Position numbers and translations under genes: made by a program. Positions 46,816-57,267 of a stretch of 64,000 nt of DNA are shown piece after piece. Under the pieces are notes generated by a model. The model saw only the letters and a list, made by a program, of their open reading frames with translations, did not search any database and had not been told where the DNA came from. Each line of letters opens with the position of its first letter. Within the stretch, counting starts at the first letter, position 1. Source of the stretch: JADFGZ01 sp965222345 (lineage in GTDB: Bacteria > Acidobacteriota > Terriglobia > 2-12-FULL-54-10). The stretch lies in the NCBI GenBank assembly GCA_965222345.1, contig CBDCTS010000007.1, positions 1,488,001 through 1,552,000 on the forward strand, read 5' to 3'.

Positions 46816-49586
46816 GTGACCATAAAAAGAGCACTTCTGTTTCTACTCCTGCTGATCCTGTCCGGTACGCCGGTATGGGCACAGGAAACCGGCACCGTTC
46901 GGGGGACGGTTCTTGACGGTGTATCAGCGGAGCTGGTGCGCAATGCATTGGTCGAAGTTATTGGTACAGATTTCGCCGTCTCGACCAATCTGGATGGGCA
47001 ATACAGCCTCGACCTCCCACCTGGAACTTACGAGATCGAAGTCTCGCATGATGGATTCTTTCCGAACCGCATCGAGGCTCTGAATGTTGCCAGCGGTGCC
47101 GACATCACGCTGGATGTTGTTCTGCCTCCGACGAGAACGGAAGTGCAGTCCATCACAGTGACGGCAGATGCAGTAACGCTCGAAACTTCCACACAGGAGA
47201 TCATGCTGCTGGAACGCCGCGCGTCGACCACCGTCAGCGACTTGATCGGTTCCGAGGAGATTTCGGCAAATGGGGATTCAGATGCCGCAGGCGTGATGTC
47301 ACGCGTCGTGGGCGTTTCCCTCATGGACGACAAGTACGTCTTCGTCCGCGGGCTGGGAGATCGATATTCAACCACACAGCTGAACGGATCCCTGATGCCG
47401 TCCACGGAAGCGGACCGTAAAGTCGTTCCCCTGGATCTGTTTCCGGCCAACCTTGTGGACAACATCAAGCTCGAAAAGACCTTCACTCCCAATCAGCCGG
47501 GCGAGTTCTCGGGTGCCCTGGTTAAGATTGAAACCGTCGAGTTTCCAGCGGGTCCAACTCTGAAGTTTTCTGCCTCCCAGGGATTCAACACCCAGTCCAC
47601 CTTTAAAGATTTCTTGACCTACCCGGGAGGCAAACACGACTGGCTGGGCTTCGGAGACAGCCGGAGGGCGTTGCCCTCGGCGATTCCAGTCGACCGCGTA
47701 GCCCGAGGCAGCATCTTCAACGATCGGGGTTACACTCCGGCAGAAATTGAAGGTTTCGGGGAGTCCTTCGAGAATATTTGGAATCCGAGGACCGAGGGCG
47801 GAAAACCGAACCAGGGCTTCAATTTTCTAGCTGGCAACACCTTCGGCAGGCTGGGGGTAGTCTACGCCCTGACCTATAGCAATAAGTTTCAGACCGGTGA
47901 CAGTATCCAGAACTACTACGTGGTCGGGCTGAACAACAAACCGCGGCAGATCAACAAGTACAATATCCAGAGCGGCACGAACACCGTTCGCCTCGGAAAC
48001 ACGCTGAATTTTGCGATCAGGGCGAACAACAACCACAAGTTTCTCTTTAAGAATTTCTTCTCGAAAGACGCATCGGATGAAGCCCGGGTGTTCGAAGGCT
48101 ACAACGGTGACTTTGCAACGAACATCCGGAACCAGCGTATTCACTTCGTGGAAGAGACGATCTACGCGGGTCAGCTTGCCGGTGAACACTTTTTTTCAGG
48201 ACTGAACGGCCTCCTGGAGTGGCGCGTCGCCTTCAATCGTGCTGGCCGGGACGAGCCGGACCTCCGGGAAGCCCTCTACATCCAGAACCAGGCCACGGGC
48301 AACTATCGATTGCGGGAGCAGACCCAGAGCGGCTTCCGTCAGTGGATCGAAGCAACCGACAAAATCTGGGAGCCCGGCCTCGATTTCGTCAAGTTCGTTA
48401 CGCTCGGCAGCGTCAGCGGCAGCATTAAGGCCGGCGGCAGTTACTCTTCCCGCGACCGCAGGTTTAACTCCAGGCGCTTCCGGTTCACGCACCGGTCGAC
48501 CAGGGGCTCGATCTCAGTCAGGATCCGGAAGCGCTGTTCTTGCCTGAGTACATCGGACCCAACTTCGAGCTTCGTGAAGATACCCGGCCGACGGACCATT
48601 ACCTCGGCGACCAGATCATCCGGGCGGGCTACGCGATGGTCGATTTCTTTCTCAGCCCCAGGTGGAGAGTCATCGGTGGGGCTCGTGTAGAAAAGTCGGT
48701 GCAGAAGCTCGACAGTTTCGACCTGTTCGCCATCAATCCAACCAAGATCCAAACCAAACTCGACGACACGGACATCCTGCCCAGCATCAACGTCGTGTAT
48801 GCGATATCGCCTGAAATGAACCTTCGAGGCGCTTTCAGCCAGACGTTGTCCCGGCCCAACTTCCGCGAGCTGGTGCCGTTCGATTTCACCGACGTCACGG
48901 GTGGCAACACCGTGGTGGGGAACCCGGACCTTGTCCGGACCAAGCTCAACAATGTCGATTTCCGATGGGAGTGGTTCCAGGGGGCGTCGGATCTTCTCGC
49001 GGTCAGCGTCTTCTATAAGAATTTCGACAACCCCATCGAGCAGATCTTCCAACCCACCTCCCAGCTCCGGATCAGCTTCGAGAATGTGGATGGAGCCCGA
49101 AACTTGGGCATGGAAACCGAACTTCGGAAGAGCCTTGGAGATTTCAGTTCTGGCCTTCAAAATTTTTCTGTCTCCGCCAACTACACGTTTGTCAGTTCGC
49201 AAGTCGAGATCGGCGAGCGGCAACTCTCGGTGGTGACCTCGACCAACCGAGCCCTGGCCGGGCAATCCCAGAATGTATTCAACGGAACGTTCGAGTACGC
49301 CAATCCGAGGTTCGGCAACAGCATACGACTCCTCTATAACATGGTGGGACGGCGGATCACCGACGTCGGCGCCCTGGGCCTGCCGGACATTTACCAGGAA
49401 CCGCAGCACGTTTTCGACATCGTTTACAAGCACCGCCTGGGAGGCGAGGAGGGTCCCATGGAACTCAGCTTCTCAGCGGACAACCTTCTGAACGACGAAA
49501 AGAAGTTTACACAAGGCGGTGAGCTTTACAGGCTCTACCGCAATGGACGCAGTTACAGCGCCGGACTGAGTATCCGGTTCTACTGA
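46816..49586 (+). pseudogene. TonB-dependent outer-membrane receptor, single frameshift
   Basis: A receptor of about 920 residues split by one frameshift near 48497. Part one (46816 onward) has a signal peptide (LLFLLLLILSGTPVWAQE), a carboxypeptidase-regulatory-like domain (GTVRGTVLDGV ... LPPGTYEIEVSHDGFF), a plug (LERRASTTVSDLIGSEEISA, YVFVRGLGDRYSTTQLNGSL) and early barrel. Part two (48500-49586) continues the barrel to the aromatic C-terminus SAGLSIRFY. Whether the shift is real or a sequencing error is open. GTG start at 46816. First gene of an operon with two secreted proteins. Confidence 0.8.
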
Positions 49587-49690
49587 GGATATTCAGGGCA
49601 ACTGGAGGCTGCCCTCCGGCTTCCCTCCGTTTCCTTGGGAGACCGGATCAAACAGGCTGGCGCAATTCAACATTACTTTTGGAGAAATCA

Positions 49691-51436
49691 ATGTTTCACA
49701 GCTCGCTAAAGTCAATCGGTTTTATCGGCCTTGTCAGTTCTCTCGGTTCTCTCGGTCTTTTCGGTCTGCTGCTCTTCTTGACTCTTGGAAGCGTTGTGCC
49801 GGCCCTGGCCCAGCTTCCTTCGCCCGCGGCGAACCGCGCCAGCGAAAAGCTCCTGCTCACGCCCGACAAGGTCGTATATCAGTCTGCCGACGAATTCACC
49901 TTTACTCTCGACGCCGAGGGCAAGCCTTGGAGCCCGGGAGCCACCCCCTCTCCCAGGTACACGTTCTTCATCTACATCCAGCAGCAGGACACGGGGCAGC
50001 GATGGTATTACCCCAACTTCCAAGACGGCGTCGTCAGCGACATGCTCGGCGCGACGTCTGGCTACGGCACGTATGAAGTCCCCACAGTCTCGGCCTTCCA
50101 GATGCTGGGTCCGGATGGGTGGAACGGAAACCGAGCCGAGTCGCTTATCTCTAACTTCGCTTCAATGCCTGGCAGATACACCCTCGTTCTGGAACTGCGG
50201 GACTCGGAGGGCGCCTCCGTCATGTACAGCACGCGGACCGCATTCAACGTCGTCAGTGAAGTCGAAACGATTTCGGGCGAAATCACAAGCGACACGACCT
50301 GGAATAACGACAAAGCCTATCTGCTGAGCGGCGCAGTTTTTGTCAGGAGCGGCGCGACCCTCACGATCGAGCACGGCACGGTGGTCCTGGGCGAGAGTGC
50401 AACAGACGGAACCCTTGTCATCGACCAGGGTGCAAAAATAAACGCGAAGGGCACCTGGGGAAGCCCGATCATCATGACCAGTGACCAGGAGGTAGGGGAT
50501 CGAGCCCGCGCCGACTGGGGCGGCCTGATCATTAACGGACGTGCACCGGTCAACACTCCGGGCGGCACCTCCATCGGCGAAGGGGATACAGGCACATACG
50601 GAGGCACCGACCCCGAGGATTCCAGCGGGACGCTCAGTTACGTCCGGGTGGAGTTTGCCGGAACCGAGTTCAGCCCCGACAACGAGCTGAACGGAATCGC
50701 CTTCCAGGGCGTCGGCAGCGGAACGACCGTGGACCACGTCCAGGTTCACTTCAACCAGGACGACGGCGTCGAGTTCTTCGGCGGAACCGTCGATGTCAAG
50801 CATGTCCTCATCACGAATATCCGTGACGACAGTTTCGACTGGACCGAGGGCTGGACCGGAAGGGGCCAGTTCCTCGTGGCCCAGCAGAACGGCGAAGCTG
50901 CGGACAACGGCTTCGAAGGCGACAACAACGCCGAGAACAACACCCTGACTCCCCGCTCGGCGCCGATGCTTTACAACTTTACGCTGTTCGGGGATCCTGA
51001 CGAGTTGGAAGGCACCGAGAGCGACGACGGCATGTTGATTCGGGAAGGTAGCGCGGGAACCTACCAAAACTTCATCGTGATGGGCTTCAATGTAAGGGGC
51101 CTCAACGTCGATCACGACGCCACGATTGCGGAAGCTCAGGCCGGCAATCTGTCGTTCGACAACGCCATCTTCTTCGAAAACGGCGAAACGTTCGACACTG
51201 ACGCCTCGCCGTTCGTGACCGACAAGAACATCGATGTGATCGACCCGGACTTTCTCGATCCATATGATCTGATGTTCCCCGACTTCCGTCCGGCGGACGG
51301 CTCTCCGGCGCTCGACGCCAACAGGGTCCAATCGCCTCCGGATGACGGCTTCTTCGACACCAGCGTGGACTACATCGGCGGCGTCGATCCCCGCAACGAC
51401 TGGACCCGAGGTTGGACAACGTCCCATTTGAATTGA
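49691..51436 (+). CDS. Secreted beta-helix-like protein
   Basis: 581 residues. Signal peptide (SLGLFGLLLFLTLGSVVPAL), an N-terminal beta domain (residues about 40-190) and a repetitive part (LIIDQ-like GTLVIDQGAKINAKGTWGSP, DWGGLIINGRAPVN, NGIAFQGVGSGTTVDHVQVH, DDGVEFFGGTVDVKHVLITN, DDSFDWTEGWTGRGQFLV) typical of right-handed beta-helix proteins that sit beside TonB receptors in Acidobacteriota and Bacteroidota. Likely surface protein; ligand unknown. ATG 49691 after GGAGA. Confidence 0.8.
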   Translation: MFHSSLKSIGFIGLVSSLGSLGLFGLLLFLTLGSVVPALAQLPSPAANRASEKLLLTPDKVVYQSADEFTFTLDAEGKPWSPGATPSPRYTFFIYIQQQDTGQRWYYPNFQDGVVSDMLGATSGYGTYEVPTVSAFQMLGPDGWNGNRAESLISNFASMPGRYTLVLELRDSEGASVMYSTRTAFNVVSEVETISGEITSDTTWNNDKAYLLSGAVFVRSGATLTIEHGTVVLGESATDGTLVIDQGAKINAKGTWGSPIIMTSDQEVGDRARADWGGLIINGRAPVNTPGGTSIGEGDTGTYGGTDPEDSSGTLSYVRVEFAGTEFSPDNELNGIAFQGVGSGTTVDHVQVHFNQDDGVEFFGGTVDVKHVLITNIRDDSFDWTEGWTGRGQFLVAQQNGEAADNGFEGDNNAENNTLTPRSAPMLYNFTLFGDPDELEGTESDDGMLIREGSAGTYQNFIVMGFNVRGLNVDHDATIAEAQAGNLSFDNAIFFENGETFDTDASPFVTDKNIDVIDPDFLDPYDLMFPDFRPADGSPALDANRVQSPPDDGFFDTSVDYIGGVDPRNDWTRGWTTSHLN

Positions 51437-51438
51437 AA

Positions 51439-51951
51439 ATGAGACCGTTCCATCTCTCCCTGGGCGTTCTAGCCGCATGTCTGCTCCTCGGGCTGACATT
51501 TGAGTTCGGTGCGGCAGAACGCCGCAACCTGGAAGCTGCGGCGGGTTCCCCCGAGGAACTTGTCCGCAACTTCCTGGACGCCCTCGCCGACAACGATATC
51601 CGCGCGGTTCGCAGGCTGGCCATCTCCAAGGATGAGTTCATTACCTACGTCTGGCCCGATCTGCCGGCAGCGGCCCCGGAACGCAACCTGACGCCCGAAT
51701 TCGTCTGGAACACGATGAATATTCGAAGCCTGTCCAACCTGGGGCAGTTGATGGATACGCTGGGGGGACGCCGCTTGAAACTGGGAGAAATCCGATTCAC
51801 CGGCGAAGTCACCGAATACGGAACCTTCCGGGTTCACCGCGACTCGCAACTTGTCCTGCAGGATGAAAACGGCGAGATCCAAACGGGGCGGCTCTTTGGC
51901 TCGGTGCTCGAACTCGACGGGCAGTTCAAGATTTTCAGTTTTAACAACTGA
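51439..51951 (+). CDS. Exported small NTF2-like protein
   Basis: 170 residues. Signal peptide (LSLGVLAACLLLGLTFEFGA), then GSPEELVRNFLDALADNDI and a cone-like beta fold (VTEYGTFRVHRDSQLVLQDE) as in SnoaL/NTF2-type proteins. ATG 51439 lies 2 bp after the stop of the beta-helix gene, so it belongs to the TonB operon. Function unknown. Confidence 0.75.
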   Translation: MRPFHLSLGVLAACLLLGLTFEFGAAERRNLEAAAGSPEELVRNFLDALADNDIRAVRRLAISKDEFITYVWPDLPAAAPERNLTPEFVWNTMNIRSLSNLGQLMDTLGGRRLKLGEIRFTGEVTEYGTFRVHRDSQLVLQDENGEIQTGRLFGSVLELDGQFKIFSFNN

Positions 51952-52100
51952 AATCTGCCGGACATGCGGATTTCAACTCCGCGAAATATCGCTGCGCAGG
52001 ATCAACAGTATCGAAAGCGCCAACCGGCTCGACGCTTCTCAGGACGGTTTATCACCCGCCCTGGGTCTGCCGGAGACCCCACTCACTCCTTGTCTTTTCT

Positions 52101-52420
52101 TCAATCTTTGCAACACATATGTGAATTTTGAGTCCGGGCGGTCTGAGCCTTCACGTTCCAGATGGGAGTGGGTATCCCGATCAAGTCGGCGCTGGTCACC
52201 TCCGAGACCGGCTGCCCAGCGATGCGCGGGAACGTGTAGCATTCCAGGCTGCTCAGCCAGCTCTTCGGGTGCCTGGGGTTGCACCAACCGAGCTGAATCT
52301 GTTTCCAGACCTGCTCCGAGGCAGTCAGATAGTGTGGCTTGCGCGTCGTACCCGCCAACGGGACCGGAAACTCCACACTGCCGCACGGATTGACCGCCGG
52401 AGCCGCCTGATGGAGCAGTG
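52101..52420 (-). pseudogene. Fused remnants of two tyrosine integrases
   Basis: Minus-strand frame contains two unrelated integrase pieces in a row: NPCGSVEFPVPLAGTTRKPH and YLTASEQ, matching the core region of the intact integrase at 57256, followed by VWKQIQLGWCNPRHPKSWLS and YTFPRIAGQPVSEVTSADL, the N-terminal DNA-binding arm of a different P4-type integrase. Both are truncated; the junction is near 52310. A perfect 10-bp palindrome CACATATGTG (52114-52123) sits at its end. Confidence 0.65.
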
Positions 52421-52534
52421 GGCGGAGTTCCTGACCGGTGGGAATCGGGACACACAGATCGCGCCGATCCCCCCGTGACCGGATCGGTCCCCGGATCGGC
52501 ATTGGTCGCTTGGGTCGCCAGGAATTCCTGCGAA

Positions 52535-53674
52535 TCAACCAGACGCTTCCCCTATGTCCTTCCGGGTCTCTGCGAGCAGCAGATCGACCACTCTGTGGAG
52601 CGCCGCTTCCTCCGTGTCCCCCTCCAGGCGGCGCAGGCGAAATAGATCGACCTGCCGGTCCGCGCTGGTTCCTTCGCGGATGATGGCGAGGGCGCGGGCA
52701 TCGGAGGCGAGTTCCTTTACCAGATCGGTCATAAGATCGTCGATGTCCACCCTGCCTTCCTCCCGCGTCGTATCCCCGAAGAAGGCGAGCACCCCGTAGC
52801 GCTGGGCAACCCAGCGGTTCTCCGCGATGATTTCGGTGAGCGGCTCCGGCGGCAAGGCGCCTTCCCGGTCCCAGCGCATCAATAGCCGAATGAGGGACGC
52901 ATACAGCGCCGCAATGCACACCGCGTCCTCGATGCGCGTGCAAACATCGCAGATCCGCATCTCCACCGTCGGGTTGGCTTGGGAGGGGCGAATGTCCCAC
53001 CACAGTTCGCTGCCGTCATTGATGAATTTCATGCGCCGGTACTCAGCGACCAGCCGGTCATATTCCGCCCGCGACCGCAGGGGACCCGGCATGCCAGTGC
53101 GCGGGAGACCGCCGACGAGGCTCAGCCGCCAGGACTTGAACCCCGTCTCGCGCCCAGCGTTGAACGGCGACGATGTGGACAGTGCATGGAGCAACGGCAG
53201 GTAGCGGCGGATCGCTGTCATGATCCGAATGCGCGAATCGGCGTTGCCGAAGCCGGCGTGGATGTGCATGCCGCCGACGATGAACCGACGCACATTGTCC
53301 TGGAACGTGGCCGCGAACCTCCTGTAACGTTCCCGCGGCGTGGGCGCCTGCTCCCTCCACGATGCGAAGGGATGCGTGGAGGCGGCCATCACCGTTGCCC
53401 CGTGTCGTTCGGCCGCCTCAATGACGACCCGCCGGCTCTCGCGCAGGGCTTGAGATAGCTCGGACACCGACTCGCACACACGGGTATTGGTCTCGATCTG
53501 GGAGCGCAGGAACTCATGCACGATCTTATGCGGGCCGCATGTCTTCTCGCAGGTGTCGAAGATAGCGGGGTTTGGGTCGGCAATCAGGTCGCGGGAACCG
53601 GGGTCGACGATAAAGAACTCCTCCTCGACCCCAAGCGTGATCGCGAGATCTTCCCGGCTTGCAGCCTCGGTCAT
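52535..53674 (-). CDS. Carboxylate-amine ligase (GCS2/YbdK type)
   Basis: 379 residues. ATP-grasp-like glutamate-cysteine ligase family 2: LGVEEEFFIVDPGSRDLIAD near the N-terminus, GGMHIHAGFGNADSRIRIMT, NPTVEMRICDVCTRIEDAVC. YbdK proteins have weak gamma-glutamylcysteine synthetase activity, others make different amides, so the substrate is open. ATG at 53674. Intact gene inside a region of relics. Confidence 0.9.
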   Translation of the reverse strand: MTEAASREDLAITLGVEEEFFIVDPGSRDLIADPNPAIFDTCEKTCGPHKIVHEFLRSQIETNTRVCESVSELSQALRESRRVVIEAAERHGATVMAASTHPFASWREQAPTPRERYRRFAATFQDNVRRFIVGGMHIHAGFGNADSRIRIMTAIRRYLPLLHALSTSSPFNAGRETGFKSWRLSLVGGLPRTGMPGPLRSRAEYDRLVAEYRRMKFINDGSELWWDIRPSQANPTVEMRICDVCTRIEDAVCIAALYASLIRLLMRWDREGALPPEPLTEIIAENRWVAQRYGVLAFFGDTTREEGRVDIDDLMTDLVKELASDARALAIIREGTSADRQVDLFRLRRLEGDTEEAALHRVVDLLLAETRKDIGEASG

Positions 53675-54488
53675 GGGTTATTCCCGGCCTGCGGAACTGC
53701 AATCGGCTCAATTTGCCGACCGAACCTGTTCATAAAGACCTCCCCGGGTTCTCTTGTTCGGCATCGCCACCCGCTGGAACTCGTACCCTGAATGGTGCCC
53801 AACCACGACTCACACCGCACCCTTCGAACTTCGAATGAATATTGACTCGACAACGGCGATCCTGTTGGTAGGTTCCGCCTTCGTAGATCGCTGGTTTGAC
53901 GGGGTAGCATGGACCCCCAGGAGGTACAAACTCCGTGTCGATTCGGATGCCATCGTCGAACGCATCATCAGTGCAGCCATTCCGCAGCGCTTCGAGATTG
54001 ATCATGCGGACCATGTGGTGGCTTCCGAATGGTTACGGTCTATGCCCACGGATGCTATCAGTAGAGTCTGACAGACATAGGACCTATATCAATAGGCAAC
54101 GAATTCCCAAACGGAAGAGTGGCCGCGAAGCGAAAGTCGTGCCGATCCCCCGATGATCGAATGGGCTTCAGACTCGCAACGCCAGAAGAGTCTCTGCAGA
54201 TCGGCGATGATGACCTCGCCACCGCCGGTGTATTCATCCGCATCGTCGCAGGCACGTTCGCCTCCGGCTCGGCTGCCGCGTCCGGTTCGTCGCCACGGAC
54301 AATGGCGGCCCCGGCTTCTTCATCAGCTCGACAGCCTTCCCGCAGGGACACCTTTGGACGGGAGCGACCCTCCGCTGCCCCAGTGATGGGTTGGAGCACA
54401 TCGTCATGGCTCGCGGCCCGTGTGGACCGCACGTCAGCAGGGTCAACTCATCACAGGCGCCCTGCATGGATTCCGCAGGGGAGCACTC
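53675..54488. other. Long region without a convincing gene
   Basis: 814 bp. A 78-codon plus-strand frame from ATG 53835 to 54071 (MNIDSTTAILLVGSAFVDRW) is the best candidate but lacks a ribosome site and any known motif. Compositionally odd Ser/Pro/Arg-rich open frames from 54119 suggest a decayed gene. No other signals seen. Confidence 0.35.
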
Positions 54489-55628
54489 TCAATAAACGCC
54501 AGGAAAAAACCGGTACTTCACCCGTGCCTGATACTCTGCCCACTTATCGTCGCCGTATTTCTCGGCACAGAGCCTGTCGTCATCACGTTGACGCAAGGTG
54601 AACAGTGTGACGATGAAGACAAAGTAGGTCCAAGCCCAGGGATTGGTGAAGTAGCCGAATACCAGCGCAATTGACAGGGAAAGGAACCCCTCGCCCATGT
54701 AGTTGAAGTGGCGGGCGACACCCCATAGACCACTGCACAGTATCTTGCGGTCACCGGCCTCAATGTACTTAGGCTCGATGAGCCCGAGAAATTTGCGGTC
54801 GGGCCATCGCTTAAATGTGTATTTCTGCAAGTTGGCGCCGCGCGAGATGCTCCACCCGAACAGGAACAGCGCAGCCGTTCCGATGAGCCAAACATACGTC
54901 CACGCCGGCGAGAATCCGGGGTCCGGGTAAGCGGCCATGCCCCACAACGGGAGGATGAACAGCCACCCGTAGACCACGAGGCCACCCCAGAACAACTTGA
55001 AGCCGAGATTCTCATGGATCAGATCGTAGGTATATAGCTGCACGCGCTCAAAGATGAAGTAGTCCAGTACGTAGAAAGTGAAGAACGCCGCATACAGGAA
55101 AACGCCTGGATTGGAGTCTTCGCCAAAGAGTTCGTAGTGGTACGCGGCCCCGGACAGGGCGTTGAGCGACAACATCGTCCCACCGACGACATAGAAATAC
55201 ATCTTTATGTCGAAGCGGTTGTTGAAGAACGACAGCTCCTGGGCCCGCCCAAACCACAGCGCCAAGATCGGATTCTTTATCTTGCCTTGCGGCTGGCTGA
55301 ACACCGCTATGATTGTAAAGATAGTGGTGAACACCGTTCCGCCAGCCACGGCATAGATCGAGGACCGGTAGAACCAATCACGCTGCATCCCGGTGAGTTC
55401 GAGAGCCCACACGATCAGCGCGATTGCAAACACCAGAATACCGTTTAGCCGATAGCTGCGGGGTTCAGCGGTCTCCGGATTGATGACGTAGCCGGGAACC
55501 CGCCTTCCTGGCAGTATGAGCTGCGCCAGGAAAAACACGGCGAAGATCACCAGCGGGGTGAAAAACCCCGCAATCGCTTCCGACCGGGAAAGCTCGAAAA
55601 GGTGGCCAATACCAAGCCATTCAATCAT
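54489..55628 (-). CDS. ERG4/ERG24-type sterol reductase-like membrane protein
   Basis: 379 residues with about eight to nine hydrophobic helices (FFTPLVIFAVFFLAQLILPG, LNGILVFAIALIVWALELTG, FKLFWGGLVVYGWLFILPLW, GFLSLSIALVFGYFTNPWA). C-terminal pattern LCSGLWGVARHFNYMGEGFL and RQRDDDRLCAEKYGDDKWAE ending YRFFPGVY is that of delta-14/delta-7 sterol reductases and related isoprenylcysteine methyltransferase-fold enzymes. It could reduce a sterol, hopanoid or other isoprenoid. ATG at 55628. Isolated gene, substrate unknown. Confidence 0.82.
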   Translation of the reverse strand: MIEWLGIGHLFELSRSEAIAGFFTPLVIFAVFFLAQLILPGRRVPGYVINPETAEPRSYRLNGILVFAIALIVWALELTGMQRDWFYRSSIYAVAGGTVFTTIFTIIAVFSQPQGKIKNPILALWFGRAQELSFFNNRFDIKMYFYVVGGTMLSLNALSGAAYHYELFGEDSNPGVFLYAAFFTFYVLDYFIFERVQLYTYDLIHENLGFKLFWGGLVVYGWLFILPLWGMAAYPDPGFSPAWTYVWLIGTAALFLFGWSISRGANLQKYTFKRWPDRKFLGLIEPKYIEAGDRKILCSGLWGVARHFNYMGEGFLSLSIALVFGYFTNPWAWTYFVFIVTLFTLRQRDDDRLCAEKYGDDKWAEYQARVKYRFFPGVY

Positions 55629-55871
55629 GACCGAATCCCCCTTTTTCCAGTGACGTGGTTATTATGGATATGGGCACGGAGGAGGTCGATTACACACTAC
55701 GCAGCAAGAGGCACGACAGAGTCAACCCACCTCCCATGGACCGCCGCCGGCCTTCACGAAAGGGGCTGTAGTCCACCCGTTCGAGTGACCAGGCCGAAGT
55801 TTTTGTACCAGTAGATGTGAAACATATTACATCACTACTTGGGGTTCTAAACCCATCACTCTCTCTGGTCG

Positions 55872-56364
55872 TCAAAAGTCGTGGAAGCGCATCGTTGAGC
55901 GAGAGACAGCCGCCCTGCCCACTCGTTGAATCGCCAGTGCGAAAGCCGCTGTTCGCGGGTCGCTGTTCTTCTCCTGTGCGAGACTCCGGACCGCCCGGTA
56001 GGCGCGTCGCATGGCCTTCTCGAGCTCTTTGACCACTCGGTCGTATTCCCAGCTGAACTGCTGGATGTTCTGAGCCCATTCGAAGTAGCTGACAGTAACG
56101 CCACCGGCGTTGGCGAGAATGTCCGGAACTACTGTGACACTGCGTTCCAAAAGAATCTCGTGGGCCTGGGGGGTAGTGGGACCATTGGCTCCTTCGATCA
56201 CAATCCTGGCCTGAACGTCCCCGGCGTTGTCTGCTGTGATCACGTTCTCGAGAGCCGCGGGGATCAGGATTTCCGCCGGCCAAGTGATGATCTCAGTGCC
56301 GTCGAAAGCATCGCCAAACGGAAAGCCGTGAATGGTGCCATGCTCTTTGACCCAATCCCATAAG
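55872..56364 (-). pseudogene. Glutamate dehydrogenase C-terminal remnant
   Basis: About 160 codons of the NAD-domain end of Glu/Leu/Phe/Val dehydrogenases: LWDWVKEHGTIHGFPFGDAF, AEILIPAALENVITADNAGD, IVIEGANGPTTPQAHEILLE, VVPDILANAGGVTVSYFEWA. The substrate-binding N-terminal half and the Rossmann fingerprint are missing, and upstream sequence (from about 56365) is unrelated. Non-functional fragment. Confidence 0.75.
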
Positions 56365-56432
56365 GAACATTTCCGGTGGCCTCAAGTTCCAGAGCCTGAA
56401 TCCTGGTGATCCATGACGATGGAATTGACTCG

Positions 56433-56716
56433 GAAGGCATTGCTGCCTTGATCGAGGCCCTGGAAAATATAAGGCAGGTGAAGATCGAAGCTCCTCGCCG
56501 GGAGATGAGCGCCTCCAACCACTCCATTTCTTCATCGCGGCCCCTCCGCTGCAGACAGGTGAAGCCCGGCTGGGCGGAGTGGTTTTGGAACCGGGATTGC
56601 CGGCGGAGGGGACATTGAATGTGAACGTGCCCAACGGTTGGCGCAACGGAGTTCGCCTGGCGCTCCAAGGTGTGTGGATTGCCCGGAATGTTCTGGTGGA
56701 GACGACAGACCCTTAG
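56433..56716 (+). pseudogene. C-terminal remnant of unidentified protein
   Basis: Plus-strand frame with no start codon after an upstream TGA reads HFFIAAPPLQTGEARLGGVV, EPGLPAEGTLNVNVPNGWRN and LALQGVWIARNVLVETTDP before TAG at 56714-56716. It looks like the end of a secreted or beta-rich protein. Family not recognised. Confidence 0.35.
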
Positions 56717-57064
56717 GATCGCAAGTATTATTTGGATATCTGAACAGGTGGACTCGCAAAAGGTTCCACCCGGACTCCGACTAAGCCGCTATTCGCTGCG
56801 GCCATATCGCCATCACCCCGCTTTCCCTTAGCCGTTCCGATCCTTTGAGGCTGAATTCACTGGTGCATTAAGTCCAATCCATCAACGCGTTTTCGGTTCG
56901 TTGACAGGGAGGCTCGCGGTAAGATCAAGCCTTTGGCGGTCCTGCCTGCGGCAGGGGACGCGGAGGATTTATAGCCTCCCGTTGACAAAGCTTCGAGCGG
57001 AACCATACACTGATGTTAGCCGTTTGGGGGATTTCGGAGAGTTGATGGAATCCCGAGGCTTAGT
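56717..57064. other. Intergenic region upstream of tRNA-Pro
   Basis: 348 bp between relics and tRNA-Pro(CGG). Contains GC-rich tracts but no supported gene or terminator. Confidence 0.4.
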
Positions 57065-57141
<77 letters not shown>

Positions 57142-57209
57142 TTTCAGTCCTTCCAAATCAATGGGGTACGTCAGCCTCGGTTGCATTTGCCCATCCCTAA
57201 ACCTCAAAA

Positions 57210-57267
57210 CCGTATCAAAACCGTATCAAAACCCCACAACTGTTGCTGTGCCGTATCAAAACCCCAC
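57210..57267. repeat. Three direct repeats beside integrase (putative arm-type sites)
   Basis: CCGTATCAAAA occurs at 57210-57220, 57221-57231 and 57251-57261. The last two extend to the 17-mer CCGTATCAAAACCCCAC and lie 30 bp apart. Location between the tRNA and the integrase fits integrase arm-binding sites or an attL. Confidence 0.55.
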
